A stretch of DNA of 64,000 bases from Bradyrhizobium betae (GTDB lineage: Bacteria; Pseudomonadota; Alphaproteobacteria; Rhizobiales; Xanthobacteraceae): positions 930,001 to 994,000 of the forward strand of contig NZ_CP044543.1 of the NCBI RefSeq assembly GCF_008932115.1, given 5' to 3'. The position numbers were made by a program, and so were the translations under genes. Position 1 is the stretch's first letter. Every line of letters begins with the position of its first letter. Shown here piece by piece: positions 10,527 through 21,891 of the stretch. The notes under the pieces were generated by a model. That model had not been told where the DNA came from and made no database searches. It was given only the letters and a program-made list of their open reading frames with translations.

Positions 10527-10649
10527 CCGTCACCCTGAGGCGGCCGCTTCTTCAGCGGCCCTCGAAGGGCGACGGCCTGGCTGCATCTCGGCCGTTCATC
10601 CTTCGAGGCTCCCGGCGCAATGCGGTGCAGCGCGCCAGTCGCACCTCAG
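10527..10649 (-). repeat. REP-type palindrome interrupted by IS110 element 2
   Basis: This is the same repeat as at 17526-17672, 52743-52874 and 53742-53872, here in reverse orientation. It starts CCGTCACCCTGAGGCGGCCGC and breaks off after GCACCTCAG at 10649. Its missing end, GATGACGGG, resumes at 11780-11788 on the far side of the IS. Removing 10650-11779 restores the CACCTCAGGATGACGG end seen in intact copies. Confidence 0.9.
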
Positions 10650-10664
10650 CGACTGTGTTCGAAG

Positions 10665-11801
<1,137 letters not shown>

Positions 11802-11847
11802 TCATTGCCAGAGCGCAAGGTTCGTCGGACAGGCAAAGTGACTCGCC

Positions 11848-13242
11848 CTACTTCACCTCGGCCAGCGCGGCGAGGATGCGGGCCCAGGAGCGGATGCCCT
11901 TCTGGAAGCTGCGGAGGTCGTACTTCTCGTTCGGCGAGTGGATGTTGTCGTCGTCCAATCCAAAACCGACCAGCAGCGAGTCCAGGCCCAGCGTGCGCTT
12001 GAAGTCGGCGACGATCGGGATCGAGGCGCCAGAGCCCATCAGCACGGTCTCCTTGCCCCATTCCTCCGTCAGCGCCTTCTTGGCCGCGGCAAGCGGCTTC
12101 ATGTTCCAGTCGAGCGCAACCGCGGGCGCGGCGGAATGGTCGCCGAATTCGACCTTGCAGTCGCCAGGAAGTCGCGCCGTCACGTAGTCGCGGAACGCCT
12201 TGCGGATCCTCTGCGGGTCCTGGCCCTCGACCAGACGGAACGAGACCTTGGCCGAGGCATGCGACGGGATCACCGTCTTGGAGCCTTCACCGATATAGCC
12301 GCCCCAGATGCCGTTGACGTCGCAGGTCGGGCGCGACGAGGCCTGCTCGATCAGCAGCCGGCCCTTCTCGCCGGCCGGGATCGACAGGCCGATCGGCTTC
12401 AAGAACATCTCCGGCGTGAGATTGAGCTTCTTCCACTGCTCCAGGATATCGGGCGGCAGATCCTTCACGCCGTCATAGAAGCCGGGGATGGTGATGCGGT
12501 TGTCGTCGTCGAACAGGCCGCCGAGAATTTTCGTGAGCACGCGGATCGGGTTCATGGCGCTGCCGCCGAACACGCCGGAATGCAGATCGCGGTTGGCGGC
12601 GGTGATCTTCAGCTCTTCGTACAGCAGGCCGCGCAGCGAGGTCGTGATCGCGGGCGTGTTGCGGTCCCACATGCCGGTGTCGCAGACCAGCACGTAGTCG
12701 GCCTTGAACTCGTCCTTGTTGGCCTCGATGAACGGCACGAAATTCTTCGAGCCGACCTCCTCCTCGCCCTCGATCAGGAAGGTGACGTCGATCGGCAGCG
12801 ATCCCGTCACCTTCTTCCAGGCGCGGCAGGCCTCGACGAAGGTCATCACCTGGCCCTTGTCATCCTCGGCGCCGCGCGCGACGATGATCTTGCGGCCGTC
12901 GGCGTGGTCGGTCACGACGGGCTCGAACGGCGGACGGTGCCAGAGATCGAGCGGATCGACCGGCTGCACGTCGTAATGACCGTAGAAGATCACATGCGGC
13001 CGTCCGCCCGCTCCAGTCTTGCCGACGATCGCCGGATGTCCCGCGGTCGGCCGCACTTCGGTGGCGACGCCCAGGCTTGCGATATCCCTGGCGAGATGCT
13101 CGGCCGCGGCCTTGCAGTCATTGGCAAAGGCCGGATCCGCGGAGATCGACTTGATCCGCAACAGCGAGAACAGGCGCTCCAGGCTGTTGTCGAAATCCTT
13201 GTCGATGTGGTCGAGCACGGATTGAAGCTGCGCATTGGCCAT
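11848..13242 (-). CDS. M20 family metallopeptidase (dipeptidase-like)
   Basis: The protein has 464 residues, typical for M20 dipeptidases that hydrolyse dipeptides or acyl-amino acids with two zinc ions. Visible metal motifs are YGHYDVQP, ARGAEDDKGQ, the general-base region EGEEEVGSKNF, CDTGMW, and the C-terminal DNIHSPNEKY. The lid/dimerisation domain includes DLHSGVFGGSAMNP. There is no signal peptide, so it is cytoplasmic. The GT87 gene upstream on the same strand ends only 24 bases before it, so they may be cotranscribed. Confidence 0.92.
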   Translation of the reverse strand: MANAQLQSVLDHIDKDFDNSLERLFSLLRIKSISADPAFANDCKAAAEHLARDIASLGVATEVRPTAGHPAIVGKTGAGGRPHVIFYGHYDVQPVDPLDLWHRPPFEPVVTDHADGRKIIVARGAEDDKGQVMTFVEACRAWKKVTGSLPIDVTFLIEGEEEVGSKNFVPFIEANKDEFKADYVLVCDTGMWDRNTPAITTSLRGLLYEELKITAANRDLHSGVFGGSAMNPIRVLTKILGGLFDDDNRITIPGFYDGVKDLPPDILEQWKKLNLTPEMFLKPIGLSIPAGEKGRLLIEQASSRPTCDVNGIWGGYIGEGSKTVIPSHASAKVSFRLVEGQDPQRIRKAFRDYVTARLPGDCKVEFGDHSAAPAVALDWNMKPLAAAKKALTEEWGKETVLMGSGASIPIVADFKRTLGLDSLLVGFGLDDDNIHSPNEKYDLRSFQKGIRSWARILAALAEVK

Positions 13243-13266
13243 GGTCGTATTTCCTGCTTCTGAGTC

Positions 13267-14595
13267 TTAGGAGGTCCCGGGTTTTAGCGCCACGGCGGGC
13301 GCGGAGCCAGCCGCCACCGACGGATGCCGGATGTGCCATGCGAGGGTACCTGCGAGAACGGCGGTCGCGGCAAGGTTATTTCCCCAGGCCTGGAAGGCAT
13401 TGGGGAACCACGGCAACGCCAGCAGCATGAGGATTCCGGCCGCGCCGAGCGCAAGCCAGGTCCCCAACCGCACATTCGCCCGCTCGTCGAAGGCGGCCCG
13501 ATGCATCAGCACCGTCATCGGGAAGAACAGCCACATGAAGTAGTATTGCCGTGCCAGCGGCGACGCCACCGTCATCAGGCAGAACAGGATGCCGAGCTCC
13601 TCGGCATCCGAGCGCGCCGTTCGCTTCGCTTGCGGCGGCATGACCGCGACGAAGCCGAGCCCGAGCAGCGCCGACAGCGCCAGCACGATCCAGTTCGCCG
13701 TCTTGTAGTCGACGTCGATGACATTCATCGTGCGCGGCGGTTTGTTGGGATCTTCCTGATTGTAGTTGATGGGCCGGACCAGACGGTGCGTGACGGCAAT
13801 CAGGGACTGGTTGACCCACGACCAGTTCTGCTCGTCGCGCTGGCCAAAACCCTTTTCCGAGCTCGAGCCGACCATGCCCTGGTACCAGGTCTTGAGTTCG
13901 GCCGCGTTGCGCTCGAAGCCGCGGATCGGCGCCGGCGCGATATAAAGAAGGATGCCGGTGAAGGCGACCGTCGCGACGGCGGCGGCCCACTTCCGCCGCC
14001 AGACCAGATAGGGCAGCACCGCGATCGGAAACACCTTGATCGCGGTGGCGAGCGCGAACACGAAGCCTGCGAGCCACGAGCGCCGATGCTGCAAGCACCA
14101 GAAGCCGCAGAGCATCATCGCCAGCAGCACGAGGTTCGGCTGGCCGAGGTCGAACATGTCGAACACGAAGGTCACGGTGACCAGGGCCGGCAGCGCCTCC
14201 AGCCATGGGCCGGGCCAGCGGCCCGATCCCGTCATGGCATTGGAGAGCATGCCGGTGTACCACCACGCCGCCGCGTTCAGGATCGACAGCACGACATAGA
14301 GCGGGATCTTGCCGAACCAGCTCGGGATCGCCAGCAGGATCGCCGGCAGCGGTGGATAGATGAACTCGAAATACTCGCGGAGATCGCCCGGATAGAGCGG
14401 CCCGCCCTCGAGGACCTGCTGTCCGGCCCAGTACCACAGCCCGTAATCCTTGGTCTTGCCATGGCCGAAGATCTCGGGAACGAGCACGTCGGCCGTCAAC
14501 AGGACGCAGCAGAACAGAAAAAGCAGGTCGAGCGGCGCACGCAGCGACAGCTTTCTGAGCGAACCGGATTTGGGGAACGGGTCGGTTGAGGTCAC
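13267..14595 (-). CDS. GT87 (DUF2029) membrane glycosyltransferase
   Basis: The protein has 442 residues with about ten membrane segments. The family includes alpha-mannosyltransferases that use polyprenyl-phosphate-mannose. The sequence shows YWAGQQVLEGGPLYPGD near residue 60, FIYPPLPAILLAIPSWFG, and the DLGQPNLVLLAMMLCGFWCL segment characteristic of DUF2029. The catalytic Asp of the first loop is not clear. Substrate is unknown. It may serve the same envelope glycan work as the GT39-like protein at 6.4 kb, but that is inference. Confidence 0.85.
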   Translation of the reverse strand: MTSTDPFPKSGSLRKLSLRAPLDLLFLFCCVLLTADVLVPEIFGHGKTKDYGLWYWAGQQVLEGGPLYPGDLREYFEFIYPPLPAILLAIPSWFGKIPLYVVLSILNAAAWWYTGMLSNAMTGSGRWPGPWLEALPALVTVTFVFDMFDLGQPNLVLLAMMLCGFWCLQHRRSWLAGFVFALATAIKVFPIAVLPYLVWRRKWAAAVATVAFTGILLYIAPAPIRGFERNAAELKTWYQGMVGSSSEKGFGQRDEQNWSWVNQSLIAVTHRLVRPINYNQEDPNKPPRTMNVIDVDYKTANWIVLALSALLGLGFVAVMPPQAKRTARSDAEELGILFCLMTVASPLARQYYFMWLFFPMTVLMHRAAFDERANVRLGTWLALGAAGILMLLALPWFPNAFQAWGNNLAATAVLAGTLAWHIRHPSVAAGSAPAVALKPGTS

Positions 14596-14744
14596 AATGT
14601 GGTCCAGTCAGGGAACACAGGACCTAGCAGACCGACGGACGCTTGGAGAGCCCCCCTCACCTGAATTTGTACCGGCCGCCCGCTCGACCTCTTCGCGGAA
14701 GCGGCCGAAGTTGCGGGCGAATTGCCTCGAACAGGGCTTCCTGC

Positions 14745-16367
14745 CTACCTCCGCAGCAACCCGCCGAGCGCGCCGCGGACCAGTGTGCGGCCGATGGTGC
14801 CGCCAAGCTGGCCGCCGACCGACTTGCCCAGATTGGCGGCCATGCCCCCGATCACCTGGTTGGTCACCGATCGCGTCACGTCGCGCGCGATGACCTGGCC
14901 CGCCGACAGGCGGCCGCGCTTGACGTTGGTGCCGAAGATGGTGCCGACGATCGAGCCGATCTGGCCGAGGATGCCGCCGCCGCTTGCGCCAGCAGGAGCA
15001 TCCGCCGTCGCCGCGGTGCCGGCGATGCGCTTCTGGATCATCTCGTAGGCGGACTCTTCATCGACGGCGGTGTCGTATTTGCCCTTCACCGGGCTCGCAT
15101 CCATGATCGCCTTGCGCTCTTCCGGCGTGATCGGTCCGATACGCGCCGATGGCGGCCGGATCATCACCCGCTCGACCATGGTCGGCGTGCCGTTGCCTTC
15201 GAGGAAGGACACCAGTGCCTCGCCCTTGCCGAGCTCCGTGATCACCTTGGCGGTGTCGAGCTTCGGGTTGGGCCTGAAGGTCTGCGCCGCGGCGGCGACC
15301 GCCTTCTGGTCGCGCGGGGTGAAGGCACGCAGCGCATGCTGCACACGGTTACCCAACTGACCGAGCACGCGGTCCGGGACGTCGATCGGGTTTTGCGTGA
15401 CGAAATAGACGCCGACGCCCTTGGAGCGGATCAATCGCACCACCTGCTCGATCTTGTCCATCAGCGCCTTCGGCGCGTCGTTGAACAACAGGTGCGCCTC
15501 GTCGAAGAAGAACACCAGCTTGGGCTTCGGCAGGTCGCCGGCCTCGGGCAGCTCCTCGAACAATTCCGACAGCATCCACAGCAGGAATGTCGCGTAAAGC
15601 CGTGGACTCTGCAGCAGCTTGTCGGCGACGAGGATGTTGACCATGCCGCGGCCGTCGCGGTCGGTCTTCATGAAGTCCTTGAGCGACAGCGCCGGCTCGC
15701 CGAAGAACTTGGTGCCGCCCTGGTTCTCCAGCACCAGAAGCTGGCGCTGGATGGTGCCGACGGTGGCCTTGGTGACGTTGCCAAAACCCTGCGCCGCCTT
15801 CTTGATGGCGGCAAGCGGGCTTTCCTCGGCATCCGCGGCCTTCTTGCCGGCATCCGGCACGATGGCGTCGAGCAGCGCGCGCAGGTCCTTCATGTCGATG
15901 AGGGTCAGCCCGTTGTCGTCGGCAACGCGAAAAGCGACATTGAGCACGCCTTCCTGCACATCGTTCAGGTCGAGCATCCGCGCCAGCAGCAGCGGCCCCA
16001 TCTCCGTGACGGTCGCCCGCACCGGGTGGCCCTGCTCGCCGAACACGTCCCAGAACACCGTCGAGAACTGGTCGGGCTGGAACGTCAGCCCCATCTCGGT
16101 GGCGCGCTTGACGATGAAATCCTTGGCCTCGCCGACCTCGGAGATACCGGAGAGGTCTCCCTTGATGTCGGATGCGAAGACCGGAACACCGGCGCGCGCA
16201 AATCCTTCCGCCATGACTTGCAGCGATACCGTCTTACCGGTTCCGGTTGCACCGGTGACGAGGCCGTGGCGATTGGCGAGCGCCAGCGTCAGCCACGCCT
16301 GCTCGTCTCCCTTGCCGACGAAGATCTTGTCGCCGGTGTCGCCGAGCTTGCTGTCCTGAGCCGTCAT
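14745..16367 (-). CDS. HerA-like helicase / DUF853 ATPase
   Basis: The protein has 540 residues starting [29 protein letters not shown] ribosome site precedes this ATG, so it was preferred to one 51 bases upstream. Walker A is [12 protein letters not shown] and Walker B is [13 protein letters not shown], with a [11 protein letters not shown] segment typical of the YjgR/DUF853 branch of HerA-FtsK ATPases. The C-terminus has Gly/Ala-rich helices ([17 protein letters not shown]) that may insert in a membrane. The family's role is not established. The gene stands alone. Confidence 0.9.
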   Translation of the reverse strand: MTAQDSKLGDTGDKIFVGKGDEQAWLTLALANRHGLVTGATGTGKTVSLQVMAEGFARAGVPVFASDIKGDLSGISEVGEAKDFIVKRATEMGLTFQPDQFSTVFWDVFGEQGHPVRATVTEMGPLLLARMLDLNDVQEGVLNVAFRVADDNGLTLIDMKDLRALLDAIVPDAGKKAADAEESPLAAIKKAAQGFGNVTKATVGTIQRQLLVLENQGGTKFFGEPALSLKDFMKTDRDGRGMVNILVADKLLQSPRLYATFLLWMLSELFEELPEAGDLPKPKLVFFFDEAHLLFNDAPKALMDKIEQVVRLIRSKGVGVYFVTQNPIDVPDRVLGQLGNRVQHALRAFTPRDQKAVAAAAQTFRPNPKLDTAKVITELGKGEALVSFLEGNGTPTMVERVMIRPPSARIGPITPEERKAIMDASPVKGKYDTAVDEESAYEMIQKRIAGTAATADAPAGASGGGILGQIGSIVGTIFGTNVKRGRLSAGQVIARDVTRSVTNQVIGGMAANLGKSVGGQLGGTIGRTLVRGALGGLLRR

Positions 16368-16715
16368 TATTCTCTCTGATCTCTCTGCCGTGTTTCGCAT
16401 ATTGAAACGCGAATGCACCTATTCCGTAGTTTAACGCATCTCGCGTGCCGATTGAAACCGTTCAACGTGCCCCGAGCATGCGACATTGTCGGAAACATCG
16501 GCACGGCATCCGCCGAAAGTAGGAACGCCGCATTCGCACCGCGGCAATTTTTCGCCGATTCCATCTCCGCTCTTGCATCGTTGCAACACCTTTTGCGTCA
16601 TCGAGAATGAATCGGAACGTTGGCCGCGTTCATCGCTTGTATTTCACATCACACCGGCTCAAGATCATTTTCGAAAGCAATACTCCGGGTGCAAACCGGC
16701 TGAGGGGCGGGCCTT
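16368..16715. other. Intergenic region between the divergent DUF853 and DUF2267-like genes
   Basis: This 348-base spacer lies between divergent genes. A short GAACG-N7-CGTTC inverted repeat sits at 16615-16631, about 100 bases before the plus-strand gene. Otherwise no RNA, repeat or promoter could be assigned with confidence. Confidence 0.4.
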
Positions 16716-17081
16716 ATGGACGAACTGATCGGGCGGCTGGCGTCGAACGCCAGCATAGATAGTGCTGTCGCTGAAAAGACCGTTGGCATTATCCTGGGCT
16801 TCCTCCGCAACGAGGGACCTTCCGACAGCGTGCAGACCCTGATCGATCAGATCCCCGGTGCCGAAGCTGCGATCGAGGCGTCCAAGAGCGGCGGTGGATT
16901 GTCGCGACTGATGGGCGGCGGCCTGATGGCCGTCGGCACGCGCCTGATGGGCCTCGGACTTGGCATGTCCGAGATTCAGACCATTGCCCGTGAACTTTTC
17001 CGCTACGGCCGAGACAAAATCGGAGCGGATCAGATGGGCAAGATCATCGCAGGGACGCCGGGCCTCAGCCAGTTCGCCTGA
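16716..17081 (+). CDS. Small helical protein (DUF2267-like)
   Basis: The protein has 121 residues. It opens MDELIGRLASNASIDSAVAEKTVGIILGFLRNEG, has a Gly-rich middle (SRLMGGGLMAVGTRLMGLGL) that could touch membrane, and ends in a predicted helix. The start resembles DUF2267-type helical proteins, but the match was made by eye and is not strong. It is followed after 24 bases by the DUF4332 gene, so the two probably share a transcript. Confidence 0.65.
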   Translation: MDELIGRLASNASIDSAVAEKTVGIILGFLRNEGPSDSVQTLIDQIPGAEAAIEASKSGGGLSRLMGGGLMAVGTRLMGLGLGMSEIQTIARELFRYGRDKIGADQMGKIIAGTPGLSQFA

Positions 17082-17105
17082 GCGACGCTTTTCATATCGA
17101 GTATC

Positions 17106-17513
17106 ATGACATATCCGATCTCCGAGATTGAGGGCCTGCCGGCCTTTGCCGCCAACAAGTTGAAGGCGCAAGGAATCCGCACGACCGATGCGCTGCTCGA
17201 GGCGGCCTCCACCGTGAAGGGCCGCAAGGCGCTCTCCGCCAGGACCGGCATCAGCGAGCAGCAGCTGCTCGAATGGGCCAACGTCTCCGACTACATGCGC
17301 ATCCCCGGCATGGGCCGCGCCAAGGTCGGCCTCGTCCGCGCCGCCGGCGTCACCACCGTGCGCGAGCTCGCCTATCGGAATCCAGCAAGGCTCGCCCAGA
17401 GCATGCGCGAAGCCAACGAGAAGAAGAAGCTGGTTCGCATTCTTCCGTCCGAGAAGTCGGTCGGCGACATCATCGCCAAGGCGAAGAAGCTGGCGCCGAA
17501 GATCACGTATTAG
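17106..17513 (+). CDS. DUF4332 helix-hairpin-helix protein
   Basis: The protein has 135 residues. It has two consecutive helix-hairpin-helix-like units: EIEGLPAFAANKLKAQGI and then YMRIPGMGRAKVGLVRAAGV. This is the arrangement of the DUF4332 family, related to the DNA-binding repeats of ligase and polymerase beta. It may bind DNA non-specifically; no partner is known. It is second in a two-gene unit with the preceding small protein. A REP-type repeat follows 12 bases after the stop. Confidence 0.8.
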   Translation: MTYPISEIEGLPAFAANKLKAQGIRTTDALLEAASTVKGRKALSARTGISEQQLLEWANVSDYMRIPGMGRAKVGLVRAAGVTTVRELAYRNPARLAQSMREANEKKKLVRILPSEKSVGDIIAKAKKLAPKITY

Positions 17514-17525
17514 CCCACACACTCT

Positions 17526-17672
17526 CCCCGTCATCCTGAGGCGCGAGTGGCACGATGCTACGCATCGTGCCGGGAGCCTCGAAGGATGCACGGCCACGCT
17601 GCCGCCGCACGGAGAGAACCGGGCCGTCGCCCTTCGAGGGCCGCTGAAGATGCGGCCACCTCAGGGTGACGG
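17526..17672 (+). repeat. REP-type palindromic repeat, full copy
   Basis: The copy starts CCCCGTCATCCTGAGGCGCGAG, has an inner palindrome (GCACGATG with CATCGTGC), then GAGCCTCGAAGGATG, and ends with a second arm GCCCTTCGAGGGCCGC..CACCTCAGGGTGACGG. It lies between the DUF4332 gene and folP, and an upstream in-frame ATG for folP (17650) falls inside it. Confidence 0.88.
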
Positions 17673-17733
17673 ACTGGCGCGTATCCCCCCTCCCGCCTTG
17701 AACTCCCCCTCGCCGACCGCTAAAGCGGGCGGC

Positions 17734-18590
<857 letters not shown>

Positions 18591-18594
<4 letters not shown>

Positions 18595-18959
18595 CCGATA
18601 CGATCTTCGTGACCGGACTGTCGATCCACGCTCGCCACGGCGTCATGGATCACGAAACCGAAGTCGGCCAGCGCTTTATCATCGACCTCGAACTCTGTAC
18701 CGATTTGTCGGAGCCTTCGCGCAGCGACCGGCTTTCCGATACGGTGTCCTACGCCGAGGTCGTGGCGACCACGACGGCCGCATTCAAGAATACCAACTAC
18801 AAGCTCCTGGAGCGCGCGGCCGGCGCGGTCGCGGACGCCATCCTGTCGCATTTCCCGCGCATTCGTGCGGTGAAGATCACCGTGCACAAGCCGCATGCGC
18901 CGATCGCCGCGATCTTCGACGACGTCGGCATCATGCTGACGCGCTCGCGGCACCCTTGA
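18591..18959 (+). CDS. folB: Dihydroneopterin aldolase
   Basis: The protein has 122 residues. It cleaves dihydroneopterin to hydroxymethyl-dihydropterin and glycolaldehyde. Family marks are FVTGLSIHARHGVMDHETEVGQRF at the N-terminus, SDTVSYAEV in the middle, KLLERAAGAVADAIL, and the conserved Lys in VKITVHKPHAPI. It overlaps folP by four bases and is followed at once by folK. Confidence 0.96.
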
Positions 18960-18960
18960 G

Positions 18961-19452
18961 GTGGCGAGCGTACTCATTGCGCTCGGCGGCAATGTCGGCG
19001 ATGTCCGTGCGACGTTCGGAAAGGCGATCGCGCATGTCTGCGGCATGACGCAGGGCGTGCTGGTCGCGCGCTCCTCGGACTATGCGACGCCGCCCTGGGG
19101 CGACGAAGACCAGGATCCCTTCATCAACGCCTGCGTCGAGGTCGAGACCGGCCTCGATCCGCACGCGCTGCTGTTCGTGCTGCAGAAGGTCGAACAGAAA
19201 TTCGGCCGCACGCGTACCAAGGAGCGGCGCTGGGGTCCGCGCACGCTCGATCTCGACATGATCGCCTACGACGATGTGTCCATGCAGAAGCCTGACCTGA
19301 CCTTGCCGCATCCGCGCCTGTTCGAACGCGCCTTCGTGCTGGTGCCGCTCGCAGAAATCGCGCCCGATCGCATGATCTCAGGTATTCGTGTCCGCGATGG
19401 GCTCGCCAGCGTCTCGACGCAAGGCATTGAGCGGCTTCCGGATACCGGTTAA
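18961..19452 (+). CDS. folK: 2-amino-4-hydroxy-6-hydroxymethyldihydropteridine diphosphokinase
   Basis: The protein has 163 residues. It transfers diphosphate from ATP to hydroxymethyl-dihydropterin, making the FolP substrate. The start is a GTG one base after the folB stop, giving VASVLIALGGNVGDVR. The active-site signature is RWGPRTLDLDMIAYDD, followed by LPHPRLFERAFVLVPLAEIAP. The three fol genes together form the back half of pterin synthesis. The stop at 19452 is followed by 82 bases before the mutase subunit gene. Confidence 0.96.
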   Translation: MASVLIALGGNVGDVRATFGKAIAHVCGMTQGVLVARSSDYATPPWGDEDQDPFINACVEVETGLDPHALLFVLQKVEQKFGRTRTKERRWGPRTLDLDMIAYDDVSMQKPDLTLPHPRLFERAFVLVPLAEIAPDRMISGIRVRDGLASVSTQGIERLPDTG

Positions 19453-19534
19453 CTAAAAACAACCGTTTGCAGCGACGCCCGGCCGTGGCAATTTCGCCTG
19501 CGAATAACAAAGCCGTTTGGGAGCCCTTGGCCGT

Positions 19535-21406
19535 ATGACCTCCGTGACTGACGACCTGCCGCTGGCGGCCGATTTTCCCAAGGCGACCGTCGAAGACTGG
19601 CGCAAGCTGGTCGATGGCGTGCTGAAGGGCGCGCCGTTCGAGAAGCTGGTCGGCAAGACCTATGACGGGCTGAAGATCGATCCGCTCTATCCGCGTGCCA
19701 AGGGCGTTGCGCCGGTGGCCGGACGGGCTGCGGCTGCGCCGTGGCAGATCATGCAGCGGATCGACCATCCCGATGCGATGGCGGCGAATGCACAGGCGTT
19801 GCAGGATCTGGAGAACGGCGCGACGGGACTTGCGCTGGTGTTCGCCGGCGCGAACGGCGCCCGCGGTTTCGGCCTGGAACCGACGGCGGATGCAGTCGCG
19901 AAGGTCTTGAAGGACATTCATCTCGACGCCGGTATCGGCATCGAGCTCGATATCGGACCGCAGTCGCGGATGGCCGCGATCCATGTTGCGGAATATGTGA
20001 AGAGCAAGGGCCTCGATCCCGCCGCCTGCAACATCCGCTTCGGGCTCGATCCGCTCGCGGCCGGTGCAGTGTGGGGCCACAGCCCTTATAGCTGGGACGA
20101 AATCGTTCCCCCCATCACCGGTGCGATCAAGGGCCTCGCCGCGCTCGGCTTCAAGGGACCGTTTGCCTCCGCCGACGGCCGCGTGATCCACGATGCCGGC
20201 GGCTCCGAGGTGCAGGAGCTTGCCTTCGTGCTCGCCTGCGGTGTCGCCTATCTGCGCGCGATCGAAAGCGCGGGCGTTCCGCTGGAGCAGGCACAGGGCA
20301 TGGTCTATGCGCGCCTCGCCGCGGATGCCGACCAGTTCCTGACCATGGCGAAATTCCGCGCGCTGCGGCTGCTGTGGGCGCGGATCGAGACGGCGTGTGG
20401 GCTCACGCCAAAACCGCTGTTCATTGCCGCCGACACGGCGTGGCGCATGCTGACGCAGCGCGACCCTTACGTGAACATGTTGCGCGCGACCATCGCGACA
20501 TTCGCGGCGGGCCTTGCCGGCGCCAATGCGATCACCGTGCTGCCGCATACGCTCGCACTCGGCCTGCCCGATCCGTTCGCGCGGCGGGTGGCCCGCAACA
20601 CCCAGCTTCTGCTGCTGGAGGAGAGCAACCTTGCCAAGGTCAGCGATCCCGCGGCCGGCGCCGGCGGCATCGAGACGCTGACCGCGCAGCTCTGTGAGGC
20701 CGCCTGGACGCTGTTCCAGGACAGCGAGAAAGCCGGCGGCGCCTTCGCCGCGCTTGCGCAAGGCGTGTTCCAGAGCAAGGTCGCGGCCACACGAAAAGCG
20801 CGTGACGCCAACATCGCAAAGCGCCGCGATGTGCTCACCGGCGCCAGCGAGTTTCCGAACCTGCATGAGCGCGAGACGGCGGTGCTGACGGCCACACCGG
20901 TCGCGCTCGCACCTTACGGCGAGCAGAAGTACAAGTTCGATCCGCTGCCGCCGATCCGGCTGGCGCAGCCGTTCGAGGCGCTGCGCGACAAGTCGGATGC
21001 AGCGTTGAAGGCGCGTGGCACGCGGCCGAAAGTGTTTCTGGCCAATCTCGGCACGCCCGCCGATTTCACGGCGCGCGCGACCTTTGCAAAAAGCTTCTTC
21101 GAGTCCGGCGGCATCCAGGCCGTCGACAGCGAGGGTTTTGCCGATCCGGCCAAGCTGGCGGCAGCGTTCAAGGCCTCGGGCGCGGAGCTTGCCTGCATTT
21201 GTTCCAGCGACAAGGTCTACGCGGAACACGCAGAAGCCGCGGCGAAGGCCCTGCAAACCGAAGGCGGCCAACATATCTATCTGGCAGGCCGCCCCGCGGA
21301 GGCCGAGGCGGCGCTGCGTGCGGCCGGCGTCACGGGCTTCGTCTTTGCCGGCGGCGATGCGCTTGCGACGCTGCAGGACGCCTATCGGCGAATGGAGCAG
21401 GCATGA
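19535..21406 (+). CDS. mutA: Methylmalonyl-CoA mutase small (beta) subunit
   Basis: The protein has 623 residues. In heterodimeric methylmalonyl-CoA mutases the small subunit is a catalytically silent partner of the B12-binding large subunit. The TIM-barrel part is recognisable (ADFPKATVEDWRKLVDGVLKG, GAKGVAPVAGR, LWARIETACGL). The C-terminal half has a flavodoxin-like fold but lacks the DxHxxG cobalamin motif, as expected for this subunit. ATG at 19535 was preferred to a TTG 18 bases upstream. Its stop overlaps the GFA gene start as ATGA. Confidence 0.93.
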   Translation: MTSVTDDLPLAADFPKATVEDWRKLVDGVLKGAPFEKLVGKTYDGLKIDPLYPRAKGVAPVAGRAAAAPWQIMQRIDHPDAMAANAQALQDLENGATGLALVFAGANGARGFGLEPTADAVAKVLKDIHLDAGIGIELDIGPQSRMAAIHVAEYVKSKGLDPAACNIRFGLDPLAAGAVWGHSPYSWDEIVPPITGAIKGLAALGFKGPFASADGRVIHDAGGSEVQELAFVLACGVAYLRAIESAGVPLEQAQGMVYARLAADADQFLTMAKFRALRLLWARIETACGLTPKPLFIAADTAWRMLTQRDPYVNMLRATIATFAAGLAGANAITVLPHTLALGLPDPFARRVARNTQLLLLEESNLAKVSDPAAGAGGIETLTAQLCEAAWTLFQDSEKAGGAFAALAQGVFQSKVAATRKARDANIAKRRDVLTGASEFPNLHERETAVLTATPVALAPYGEQKYKFDPLPPIRLAQPFEALRDKSDAALKARGTRPKVFLANLGTPADFTARATFAKSFFESGGIQAVDSEGFADPAKLAAAFKASGAELACICSSDKVYAEHAEAAAKALQTEGGQHIYLAGRPAEAEAALRAAGVTGFVFAGGDALATLQDAYRRMEQA

Positions 21407-21867
21407 CCGTGGCCAGCAAACCCGTTCTCACCGGCGGCTGCCAGTGCGGCGCGGTGCGCTTTGCGCTGACGGCAGCACCGGAGAAGGTTTCGATCTGCCA
21501 TTGCCGGATGTGCCAGAAGGCCAGCGGCGCGCCGTTCGCCTCCTTAGCTGACATCAACCGGACCGACTTCGCCTGGACCAAGGGGCAGCCGTCGTTCTTC
21601 CGCTCCTCCTCGATCGCCGATCGCGGCTATTGCGCGGCGTGCGGCACGCCCTTGAGTTTCGGCCGCATCGACGGCGAGCGGATCGAGATCATGACCGGCG
21701 CCTTCGACCGCCCGGACCGGCTGGTGCCGACCCGGCAATACGGAACCGAATCCCGGCTCGGCTGGGTGGTCGGAATCTCCAATCTGCCGAGCCAGACCAC
21801 GCAACAGAATTACGGGCCGGAAAAGATGGCGACCATCGTCAGCCATCAGCATCCGGACCATGATTGA
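21403..21867 (+). CDS. GFA/CENP-V family zinc-binding protein
   Basis: The protein has 154 residues. The family binds zinc through paired Cys motifs; its namesake was described as a glutathione-formaldehyde adduct enzyme, but most members have no proven activity. Here GGCQCGAVRF, CHCRMCQKASG and YCAACGTPLSF supply the zinc ligands. It starts inside the stop of mutA (ATGA) and ends 24 bases before scpA, so it is embedded in the mutase operon. A role in mutase function is possible but unproven. Confidence 0.88.
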   Translation: MTVASKPVLTGGCQCGAVRFALTAAPEKVSICHCRMCQKASGAPFASLADINRTDFAWTKGQPSFFRSSSIADRGYCAACGTPLSFGRIDGERIEIMTGAFDRPDRLVPTRQYGTESRLGWVVGISNLPSQTTQQNYGPEKMATIVSHQHPDHD

Positions 21868-21891
21868 AGCGCCTATGATATGGTTGAAACC

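Noticed and set aside
16613..16640. GGAAC and CGTT words as an EcfG promoter before the small helical protein
   Set aside because: The spacing between them (8 bases) is far from the 16-17 bases EcfG promoters require.
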